Positions 57,310-64,000 of a DNA stretch of 64,000 bases are shown here, piece after piece; within the stretch, counting starts at the first letter, position 1, and the number at the start of each line of letters is the position of its first letter. Made by a program: the position numbers and the translations under genes. Where the stretch lies: contig JBMNKL010000003.1 of assembly GCA_050952225.1 (NCBI GenBank), positions 852,278 through 916,277 of the forward strand. Direction: 5' to 3'. This stretch comes from JBMNKL01 sp050952225. Lineage in GTDB: Bacteria; Bacillota; Clostridia; Acetivibrionales; DTU013. Below the pieces are notes generated by a model that had not been told where the DNA came from, did not search any database, and was given only the letters and a program-made list of their open reading frames with translations.

Positions 57310-57556
57310 ATCAATACTACGCTCTCAACATGGCTCGAGCGGCATGGATTGATGTCTTGGACTGATTTTTTGAACCTTACGTCTACGGGAACATGTCAAT
57401 GGGTTTTTCGGTCTTTTTTGAAAAATCGTCGTTCGCAGGAACATATCAACAAGCCTTTCTTCCTAATATACATGTTTAAATGGTTTACGTAAATACCTCA
57501 TCGTGATACTATTATTAAAGTTACCTCTATACGCTGATATTAGAAAGGCGGATTTT

Positions 57557-58363
57557 ATGATAGATAGATATTTAATAAAAAACCTATTTGGCATTAATGG
57601 TTTAAATATTGCATGGTATGGCGTTATTATTGGATTCGGGGTTTTACTTGGTGTTTTGATTGCCTGTCGTGAAGCTAAAAGACAGAACCTTAAAAGTGAA
57701 ATAATCTTTGATTTTCTCTTTTTAGCGCTCCCCATCGCAATCATCTGCGCGCGAATTTATTACGTTGTATTTGAATGGGAACAGTATAGCGGCAACTTTA
57801 CAAAGATGATTGCTATTTGGGAAGGTGGTCTTGCTATATATGGAGGAGTTATTGGTGGAATCATAGCTGCGATTATTTTTTCAAAACGCAGTCAATTCCC
57901 ATTTTTCCGACTTGTTGATATGGTTGTACCAAGCTTAATTCTAGGACAGGCAATTGGTCGATGGGGTAATTTTGTGAACCAGGAGGCCTTCGGCAATCTC
58001 GTTGCAAACCCAAATCTTCAATTCTTCCCCTATGCTGTATTCATAGAACGGTTGGAAGAATGGCATCAAGCTACATTTTTTTATGAAAGCATGTGGAATT
58101 TGTGTGTATTTGCTGTACTGGTTTATTTCCGCAAAAGGACAAAGTTTAACGGTCAGCTTTTGGCAACTTACTTTATCGGATATGGGCTAGGTCGTTTTTG
58201 GATTGAAGGATTGCGTTCAGATAGTCTTTATCTGGTCCCGGGACTTAGAATATCGCAAGCACTGTCATTGGTTCTGATCATTTTCGGAATTATTATAATC
58301 GTATTCCACAATAAACTCTTCAAAAAAACCACTGATTATACGGGTAAATATATGATTAAATAA
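57557..58363 (+). CDS. lgt: Prolipoprotein diacylglyceryl transferase
   Basis: A 268-residue membrane enzyme that transfers diacylglycerol to the lipobox cysteine. The Lgt signature lies in GQAIGRWGNFVNQEAFG, with AWYGVIIGFG near the N-terminus, GGLAIYGGVIGGI, and YFIGYGLGRFWIEGLR later. The ATG at 57557 has GAAAGGCGG 5 bases upstream. It is more A+T-rich than the left half of the window. It ends at a clear terminator. Confidence 0.95.
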   Translation: MIDRYLIKNLFGINGLNIAWYGVIIGFGVLLGVLIACREAKRQNLKSEIIFDFLFLALPIAIICARIYYVVFEWEQYSGNFTKMIAIWEGGLAIYGGVIGGIIAAIIFSKRSQFPFFRLVDMVVPSLILGQAIGRWGNFVNQEAFGNLVANPNLQFFPYAVFIERLEEWHQATFFYESMWNLCVFAVLVYFRKRTKFNGQLLATYFIGYGLGRFWIEGLRSDSLYLVPGLRISQALSLVLIIFGIIIIVFHNKLFKKTTDYTGKYMIK

Positions 58364-58406
58364 AAAGATACCGCTGTCAGTATTTGTACTGAAGCGGTGT
58401 CTTTTT
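58362..58406. terminator. Rho-independent terminator after lgt
   Basis: AAAAAGATACCGCT pairs with AGCGGTGTCTTTTT (one G-U), with an inner CAGTA/TACTG stem and a T run. It may serve both strands. Confidence 0.85.
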
Positions 58407-58459
58407 ATTTGCACAGTGTAATAATCAAAGTATAGGAAATTATAATTCAAAGTCCTGTT

Positions 58460-59659
58460 TCATTCTCCACATTCATCGTGGTGCTCATGTTCATGGCAAA
58501 CAGAACCAGTAGATTTAAGAGAACCCTGCAGGTATGCTTCTACTGCTGCTTTGGCATCACCTCTTGCCCCAACAATAACCTCAATGTTCCTTTCATTAAA
58601 AATGTCAACTGCACCTCCTCCCATACCACCACTGATGATGACGTTTACTCCACGATCGGCAAGAAAATTAGGCAAGAATCCAGGTTTATGCCCGGGGTTA
58701 GCGATGGTTTCACTTTTAACAATTTTGTTGTTTTCGGTGTCAAAAATTATAAACCCTTCGCAATGTCCAAAGTGCTCAGTCACCATTCCGTTATCACTTG
58801 CTACAGCAATTTTAATCATTTTAATAACCTCCATTTTATCTAATTCTCTTGCAACCGGCTCAAGCCAATCGCCGTCAAAAAGTTCTATCATGCCCTTATC
58901 ACAGGCGGCAGAAATTTTGGGGTTGACCGGAAGCTTAGCAAGCACTTTTAAATTATGCTTTTCGGCAATTTCGTCAATATGGCTGTCGCCGAAAATTTTG
59001 TGTTCCTTACCGCAATCCGGACATTTAAAATAGGACATATTTTCTACTAAACCAACGATAGGAATATTCATCATTTCAGCCATCCTGACTGCTTTTGATA
59101 CAATCATGGATACAAGCTCCTGAGGCGAGGTTACAACAATGATCCCATCAACAGCAATGGATTGAAATACAGTAAGGGGAACATCGCCGGTGCCCGGTGG
59201 CATATCGATGAACATAAAATCCACATCGCTCCAGATAACATCTGACCAGAACTGCTTTACCATATTTCCGATCAGGGGTCCTCTCCACACAACTGGATCG
59301 GTATCATTCTCTAAAAGCAAATTAACAGACATTATATCAATACCTGTCTTACTTTTAACTGGGAATAAGCCAAATTCACTTCCTGTGGCTTTTTCCTTGA
59401 TACCAAATGCCTTAGGAATAGAAGGCCCGGTTACATCAGCGTCCAGAACAGCGGTATGATACCCCATTCTATTCATGGTAACAGCTAGCATGGAAGTTAC
59501 CAGTGACTTTCCAACCCCTCCTTTACCGCTGACAACACCAATAACCTTTTTAATGCTGCTCATTTCATGTGGTTTCACGGAGAAATCATTTTTCTTCTCT
59601 TTTCTTTCTGCGCAGTCCTCCGAGCAACTGCTGCAGCTTTGGTTGCAATTTTCGCTCAT
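58460..59659 (-). CDS. Mrp/NBP35 Fe-S carrier ATPase fused to a NifX-like domain
   Basis: A 399-residue fusion. Residues 35-275 are Mrp/ApbC: deviant Walker A VVSGKGGVGKSLVTS, FIDMPPGTGDVPLTV, and the Fe-S-bridging pair CPDCGKE. Residues 290-380 are a dinitrogenase iron-molybdenum cofactor (NifX/NafY) domain starting KIAVASDNGMVTEHFGHCEG. The N-terminus has extra cysteines (CNQSCSSCSEDC) and the C-terminus a His-rich HEHEHHDECGE tail, both likely metal ligands. The ATG at 59659 has GGAAGGAG. Last gene of the operon. It probably carries or inserts Fe-S clusters. Confidence 0.92.
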   Translation of the reverse strand: MSENCNQSCSSCSEDCAERKEKKNDFSVKPHEMSSIKKVIGVVSGKGGVGKSLVTSMLAVTMNRMGYHTAVLDADVTGPSIPKAFGIKEKATGSEFGLFPVKSKTGIDIMSVNLLLENDTDPVVWRGPLIGNMVKQFWSDVIWSDVDFMFIDMPPGTGDVPLTVFQSIAVDGIIVVTSPQELVSMIVSKAVRMAEMMNIPIVGLVENMSYFKCPDCGKEHKIFGDSHIDEIAEKHNLKVLAKLPVNPKISAACDKGMIELFDGDWLEPVARELDKMEVIKMIKIAVASDNGMVTEHFGHCEGFIIFDTENNKIVKSETIANPGHKPGFLPNFLADRGVNVIISGGMGGGAVDIFNERNIEVIVGARGDAKAAVEAYLQGSLKSTGSVCHEHEHHDECGE

Positions 59660-59714
59660 AATATTAGCTCCTTCCTGTATATTTTTCATGCATGGTTGTT
59701 ATGCTGTAATAACT

Positions 59715-60446
59715 TTAGTGTTCGGTAAACATAATAAGCAGTGCGAAAACAATTCCCAATATAAATGCTAGTGTAGAGTGCTTTTTCTCATATTCCCTTG
59801 CTTCAGGCAATAAATGCGATGCCGAAACGTATATTAAAACACCAGCAACAAATCCAAGCATATGTCCTAAAACATTGTTACTAAGATGTTGAACAATTGG
59901 ATATGCTATAAAGGCACCGATAGGAGTTGTTAATGCTGCTGCAAGAAAAGCATAAATCCCAGCTTTCCTTGTGCTATATCCACCTTTAAGTAACATTGAA
60001 AAAGTTATAACGCCTTCGGCGAACTCATGAACAACCAACCCAACTCCAGTAAGAATTCCAACTACTGTGCTGATACTAAAAGTAACTGTGTATACAACGC
60101 CATCTATAAGTGAATGAATTAAGATACCTTCAATTGCAGTTATGCCAAAGGCCAGTTCTTTTTGCTTTGTTTTGTATTTGATGATCTCATTGCTGAAATA
60201 CATAAATAAAAATCCTGCGAGCGCAGTAAATCCTGCGTAGGAGGTTTTTTGTATAGCTTGAGGTAAAGTCATTATCAGCGGGGAAGAGATAAGTATTCCC
60301 GCAGCAAAACACATACAATAGTCTTTAATTTTTTCTGCCCATTCGCGATTTTTATAAAGAGTCCAGATTCCCAAACTGTTTACTATCATTGCTCCCATTG
60401 CAAAAGCAGAAATAAAAATAAATGTATTAATATCTTTCACAGGCAT
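59715..60446 (-). CDS. ZIP-family metal transporter
   Basis: A 243-residue membrane protein with about eight helices and the ZIP metal-site motifs HSLIDGVVYT and HEFAEGVITF. It moves divalent metals such as Zn or Fe into the cytoplasm. AAGGGAG precedes the ATG. It lies 55 bp upstream of the Mrp fusion gene, suggesting metal supply for cofactor assembly. Confidence 0.88.
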   Translation of the reverse strand: MPVKDINTFIFISAFAMGAMIVNSLGIWTLYKNREWAEKIKDYCMCFAAGILISSPLIMTLPQAIQKTSYAGFTALAGFLFMYFSNEIIKYKTKQKELAFGITAIEGILIHSLIDGVVYTVTFSISTVVGILTGVGLVVHEFAEGVITFSMLLKGGYSTRKAGIYAFLAAALTTPIGAFIAYPIVQHLSNNVLGHMLGFVAGVLIYVSASHLLPEAREYEKKHSTLAFILGIVFALLIMFTEH

Positions 60447-60477
60447 TCATCTCCCTTGATTTGCACTATCAAATAAT

Positions 60478-61302
60478 TCATATGTGTATTTCACTGCCTG
60501 CTGACAGATAATCGATGCTATCACCCATAATAGTTTTCAGCCTTTTATAAGGCTCCAGACCAGTGCAATGACATGTGTAAAACTTTGCTTTTGTATCCAT
60601 CAGGTACTTACTTATTTTATCTATCATCTCGGGGTCCTCATTGCTTCCCGATGAACGGCTGGAAAGGTGAAATCCACCTATCACATAATCAGGCATGCGT
60701 CCTTTTAAATCGTGAAAGTGTTCAAGAATATTTACAATACCATTATGGGCGCAGCCTGTTACCAAAAGCGTCTTTCCGGCCTCTTCTATAATGAGGTTTT
60801 GTTCATGCGCAAAAGAATCCTGTACTATTTTGCCATCATGTTCCATAAACAAACTGTTATTTGACTTTGGTAGAGATTCCTTTCCAGTAATATTTGAGAA
60901 CACTTGAATCCCCCTGATGATAAAGAAGCGGTCTGATGTAAATACAATTTGCCTGTTTTGTTTCAATTCTTCATCCAGGCCAATATACTCCAGTTCATCA
61001 TCCGAACGCAAAGCATAGTATTTTTCAAATGCCAATCGGTGTAAGAACACCTCAGCTTTCGTGTTTTCACGCAAAAATGTTTTTAGCCCACCACCATGAT
61101 CGTAATGCCCATGTGAAATAATGAGATAATCCACATCAGAAATATCTACATTCAGCTTTTTTGCATTTTCAAGAAATAACTCACTTGCGCCAACATCAAA
61201 AAGAATTTTGCGACTATTTGCTTCTATATAAAGGCTAAGTCCGTGTTCGCTGCCGAAGTTTTTGGATAGCGCTGTATTCTCAACTAATGCTTTGATAATC
61301 AT
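60478..61302 (-). CDS. MBL-fold metallohydrolase
   Basis: A 274-residue metallo-beta-lactamase-fold protein with the metal motif SHGHYDHGGGL, a later GCAHNGIVN and CHCTG. It resembles the family annotated as dihydropterin-aminobenzene phosphate synthase in archaea and recurs beside ferredoxin-MinD ATPases in anaerobes. It overlaps the upstream ATPase gene by 4 bp (ATGA). Substrate unknown. Confidence 0.85.
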   Translation of the reverse strand: MIIKALVENTALSKNFGSEHGLSLYIEANSRKILFDVGASELFLENAKKLNVDISDVDYLIISHGHYDHGGGLKTFLRENTKAEVFLHRLAFEKYYALRSDDELEYIGLDEELKQNRQIVFTSDRFFIIRGIQVFSNITGKESLPKSNNSLFMEHDGKIVQDSFAHEQNLIIEEAGKTLLVTGCAHNGIVNILEHFHDLKGRMPDYVIGGFHLSSRSSGSNEDPEMIDKISKYLMDTKAKFYTCHCTGLEPYKRLKTIMGDSIDYLSAGSEIHI

Positions 61303-62183
61303 GACCTCAGCCCACCACCTTCTTCAAACAGCAGTTCCATTGTCTTGCTATAAACTGCTTTCACTGCTGCACCTGAGGCACAGTCTAAATCAACAATTGT
61401 CTGCCCATTATTAATCGCTTTTACGGCGTTCGAATCAAAGGGTATTCTACCCATAAGGCTAATTCCCTGATCTGTACAGAAGTTTTCTATCTTTTCTGTG
61501 TTTTGCATATTTGTGTCAAACTTATTGATACATACCGCCGTCTTTATGCCAAATTTCGCCGCTGTATTTATAATCCGCTCCATGTCACTAATTCCGGATA
61601 TGGAGGGTTCGGCCACAATTAGCACCATATCAACACCGCTCAAGGACGCTATAACCGGGCAGCCTATACCGGGAGAACCGTCAATAATGGCAAACTCCAC
61701 ATCAGCGGCTGCAGACTTCATTTGCTTCTTTACCTCGGTAACCAACATTCCGGAGGTTCCGCTGCCCATTTTTAGCTGCGCTGTAGAAAATACTTTTTCC
61801 CCTTCTGTATATAACAGCAGTTCACCAGCTACAGCAGGTTTTAAAGTCACAGCTCCAACAGGGCAAACAAGCTCGCAAACCCCGCAGCCTTCACAGGCAA
61901 AAGGATCTACCTTGTATTTCCCGTCTGCTGAAATGGCGTCAAAACGGCAGTTTTGCCTGCATTGTCCGCACTCTATGCACAGCTCTGTATCTATCTCGGC
62001 TTTCGGCAAGCCATAATAGTCTCTTTTCTTTGGCAGGGAGTTATGCTTTGTTATAAGATGCAGGTTAGGTGCATCAACATCACAATCAGCATAAGCGCGA
62101 GCCTTAGATAGCTTGATAAACGCGCTTGCTATGGTTGTCTTTCCGGTACCACCCTTACCACTAAGAATCAGAAGTTGTTTCAT
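61299..62183 (-). CDS. Ferredoxin-containing MinD/ParA-like ATPase (2)
   Basis: A 294-residue P-loop ATPase (COG1149 type): LLILSGKGGTGKTTIASAFI, then two [4Fe-4S] motifs inserted (CIECGQCRQNC, CEGCGVCELVCPVG), then DGSPGIGCPV. The pair of ATPases resembles eukaryotic Cfd1/Nbp35-like partners. It overlaps the preceding ATPase by 23 bp and the MBL gene by 4 bp. Confidence 0.9.
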   Translation of the reverse strand: MKQLLILSGKGGTGKTTIASAFIKLSKARAYADCDVDAPNLHLITKHNSLPKKRDYYGLPKAEIDTELCIECGQCRQNCRFDAISADGKYKVDPFACEGCGVCELVCPVGAVTLKPAVAGELLLYTEGEKVFSTAQLKMGSGTSGMLVTEVKKQMKSAAADVEFAIIDGSPGIGCPVIASLSGVDMVLIVAEPSISGISDMERIINTAAKFGIKTAVCINKFDTNMQNTEKIENFCTDQGISLMGRIPFDSNAVKAINNGQTIVDLDCASGAAVKAVYSKTMELLFEEGGGLRS

Positions 62184-63020
62184 GATGCACCTCCTTTTTC
62201 ACGTCCTCCAGCAAAGAAGAAAAGATTGTACGATATTTTTCACTTTTCCTTACAGCAATTTCTGCATTTGAATTCAATGATCCAAGCTCATTATCAAAAG
62301 GTATTCGGCCTAAAATCTGAATACCTTTTTCTATGCAGAATTTTTCCGACGGATTTTCACCGTCAAGACACTTGTTTAAAACCACTCCGAACGGCTTATT
62401 AAATAACTTGACCAGTTCATATACCATGTTAAGGTTATGAACTCCGAACAATGTAGGCTCAGCTACTAATATACAGTAGTCTGCATCCTTAATGCTTTCC
62501 ATGACTATACAGGCACTTCCAGGAGGGCAGTCGATAAATATCGTCTTGTTCCTTTCAGGTTTGTTCTCATTAAGCAACTTTTTTATAATTGGTATACCCG
62601 AAGGTTCACCGGTGTTCAATATTCCTGTATATACTGTTACCTGGTCCGAAGCTCCTTTTTGGATCTTGCCAATAACCTTTTCTTTCTCTGTTAACGCTTT
62701 CTCAGGGCAAAGCAAGATACAACCTCCACAAGAGTGACATATATCTTCAAATATAATCAGTTTATCTTTTATATAGGCAAGGGCATTAAACTTGCAAAAG
62801 TCAACACACTTTCGACATCCATTGCATAGCTTGCCATCCACCTTTGGAATTCGTACATGTACTTCTTCTTCCTGAATATTTTCGGGCTTAAAAAAAGGTG
62901 GCCATTTGGTTCTTCAACATCACAGTCAATATACGTTGATATTTTTGCAGCCGCAGCTAAATTAACCGACACCAGCGTTTTTCCTGTGCCGCCCTTGCCA
63001 CTTAGCACAGCTATCCTCAT
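62161..63020 (-). CDS. Ferredoxin-containing MinD/ParA-like ATPase (1), frameshifted in a T run
   Basis: The first part (MRIAVLSGKGGTGKTLVSVN, start 63020 with GGAGGGAAC upstream) and the second (CNGCRKCVDFCKF, CHSCGGCILLCPEKA, DCPPGSACIV) are the two halves of one COG1149 ATPase in different frames. They join in a run of seven T at about 62885-62891. One extra T would restore the frame. Homopolymer position makes a base-call error likely. Confidence 0.85.
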
Positions 63021-63021
63021 T

Positions 63022-63390
63022 TTAGTTCCCTCCATGGCCATGAAAACCAGGATGAATTTCATCGAGTAAGGATAGCTTTCCACTGATGAAGTCATCAATA
63101 TTTTTTTTAGCGGAAATACCCGCTGTTTTATATATTTTAATATCAGCGGATTTGAGCACATTAGCTGCATTTTCGCCACATCGGGGAGTAAGTAAAGCGT
63201 TCACTTTATTATCCACTATTGTTTGTGCTGCCTTAATTCCTGCTCCGCCTGTACTTGCTGCTGCACCATTATCAAGAAATATACTCTCTTTAGTTTCAGT
63301 ATCATAAATTAGAAAATAGGGAGCCCGCCCAAAGGATACACATACATTCGACTCCAAACTTTTTTCATCTACCGGAATTGATATTTTCAT
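63022..63390 (-). CDS. NifX/NafY-like dinitrogenase cofactor-domain protein
   Basis: A 122-residue protein with KISIPVDEKSLESNVCVSFG at the start and ISGKL plus a Gly/His-rich end (HPGFHGHGGN). The family binds Fe-S or Fe-Mo cofactor-like clusters. The ATG at 63390 has GGAGGATTCTC and lies within the end of the NifU-like gene (26-bp overlap). It precedes the ATPase by 1 bp. Confidence 0.88.
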   Translation of the reverse strand: MKISIPVDEKSLESNVCVSFGRAPYFLIYDTETKESIFLDNGAAASTGGAGIKAAQTIVDNKVNALLTPRCGENAANVLKSADIKIYKTAGISAKKNIDDFISGKLSLLDEIHPGFHGHGGN

Positions 63391-63763
63391 GAGAATCCTC
63401 CATTCTATTAATATAATTATTGATCGCATTTCGTAATGCGCTAACGCCTAAATTAGAGCAATGAACCTTGTTCTCAGGAAGTCCATCTAAGGCATGTATG
63501 ACATCTTCTTCTGAAATTTCCAATGCTTCATCCAGGGTTTTACCCTTAGCTAATACCGTCGTCATACTGGATGTTGCAATTGCTGCAGCACAACCAAACA
63601 CAAGAAAGCTTATTTCGCTTATACGATTGTCTTTTACTTTAATATAAATCGTAAGATAATCTCCGCATGTAGGATCACCGAAACTCCCTTCTGCATCAGC
63701 ATCCGGCATACTATAAGCATTTTGAGGACACATAAAATGTTCTATCACTTTGTCAGAATACAT
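63365..63763 (-). CDS. NifU/IscU-like Fe-S scaffold
   Basis: A 132-residue scaffold protein with the three cluster cysteines in DPTCGDYL, FGCAAAIATSS and HCSNLGVSAL. It assembles [2Fe-2S] or [4Fe-4S] clusters. No IscS is visible. GAGGTGACTGATA precedes the ATG, and the site overlaps the stop of the DUF134 gene. Confidence 0.9.
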   Translation of the reverse strand: MYSDKVIEHFMCPQNAYSMPDADAEGSFGDPTCGDYLTIYIKVKDNRISEISFLVFGCAAAIATSSMTTVLAKGKTLDEALEISEEDVIHALDGLPENKVHCSNLGVSALRNAINNYINRMEDSHENINSGR

Positions 63764-63765
63764 TA

Positions 63766-64000
63766 TCAGTCACCTCTATCACTACCTGCAAAGCGCCAAC
63801 CATGTCGATGCCTGCGACAACCTCGTCCGCACCCATTTCCGAATCCTTCACATAGCCTGTATTCACCACCTTCTATCAAGAGTACCTTACCATTTACCAG
63901 AGACTCGGCAATCTTTTTTCTAGCTTCAGCGTAAATGCCTTGAACAGTAGTGCGTGCAACATCCATCTGCTTGGCGCATTCCTCTTGCGTAAAGCCTTCC
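63766..64000 (-). CDS. DUF134 DNA-binding protein, partial
   Basis: The gene runs in from the right edge; about 78 residues are visible. EGFTQEECAKQMDVARTTVQ is the sigma-70 region-4-like HTH of the DUF134 (COG1342) family, followed by YAEARKKIAESLVNGK and a cysteine pair in EGFGNGCGRGC. DUF134 proteins head NifX/NifU-type clusters and are probably their Fe-S-sensing regulators. Function in this operon is inferred. Confidence 0.85.
   Translation of the reverse strand, partial: EGFTQEECAKQMDVARTTVQGIYAEARKKIAESLVNGKVLLIEGGEYRLCEGFGNGCGRGCRRHRHGWRFAGSDRGD

Noticed and set aside
56712..57500. Short plus-strand frames upstream of lgt
   Set aside because: They lie inside the structured leader of the IS110 gene, lack ribosome sites and show no protein family pattern.

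Overview
The window looks like chromosomal DNA of an anaerobic, probably spore-forming, Gram-positive clostridial bacterium with a Wood-Ljungdahl pathway. The evidence is strong AGGAGG-type ribosome binding sites, frequent TTG/GTG starts, a GerMN lipoprotein, ComEA, a CtsR-type operator ahead of dnaJ-clpB, and an acetogen-style methylene-tetrahydrofolate reductase operon (MetV-MetF-HdrC-HdrA-MvhD). The exact taxon cannot be read from the sequence.

Layout. (1) 0-11.1 kb, minus strand: one long redox operon, read right to left. It holds a short HdrA-like flavoprotein, a ferredoxin/MvhD-like protein, MetV, MetF, HdrC, a giant double HdrA with an embedded GltD-like NAD(P)H module, MvhD and two hydrogenase-beta-like Fe-S proteins, the last leaving the window. 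No HdrB is visible. A perfect palindrome matching the CooA/CRP-type pattern lies upstream. Several single-base frameshifts interrupt the HdrA gene and the two last genes. (2) 11.3-18.6 kb: two small proteins, the GerMN lipoprotein, ComEA, a D,D-carboxypeptidase, an SPFH protein with a ribbon-helix-helix regulator behind a tandem palindromic operator, and an MFS transporter, flanked by two Uma2 remnants. (3) 18.6-22.6 kb: a graveyard of acetyltransferases and broken genes (HD phosphohydrolase, creatininase, O-methyltransferase, sugar-phosphate isomerase). (4) 22.8-38.1 kb: an acyl-CoA ligase, leuS-rsfS, two half-size TauE/SafE permeases beside a 200-bp polypyrimidine tract, a propeller lipoprotein, a metal P-type ATPase with its own operator, a P/G/Q-repeat protein, and dnaJ-clpB with a CtsR box. 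(5) 38.2-48.9 kb: an ISNCY element, high-molecular-weight rubredoxin, a membrane PP2C-like pseudophosphatase with LysM, aspartokinase, a TVP38 protein and a divergent type IIA topoisomerase pair. (6) 49-57.3 kb: a mobile-element scrapyard with an IS21 remnant, an IS3 element between a truncated Rad50-like ATPase and a truncated ParA, and an IS110 transposase preceded by about 600 nt that reads like the 5' part of a group II intron. (7) 57.5-64 kb: lgt, then a more A+T-rich minus-strand operon for Fe-S/cofactor handling (DUF134, NifU-like, NifX-like, two ferredoxin-MinD ATPases, an MBL-fold protein, a ZIP transporter, an Mrp-NifX fusion).

How genes may work together. The 0-11 kb genes probably build a methylene-THF reductase that couples MetF to HdrA-type flavin chemistry, with NAD(P)H entering through the GltD-like module or the hydrogenase-beta-like subunits. 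The 58-64 kb operon fits assembly or regulation of Fe-S or metal cofactors. The recurrent one-base frameshifts, several in homopolymers, mean that either real decay or base-call errors must be settled before any gene is called dead.
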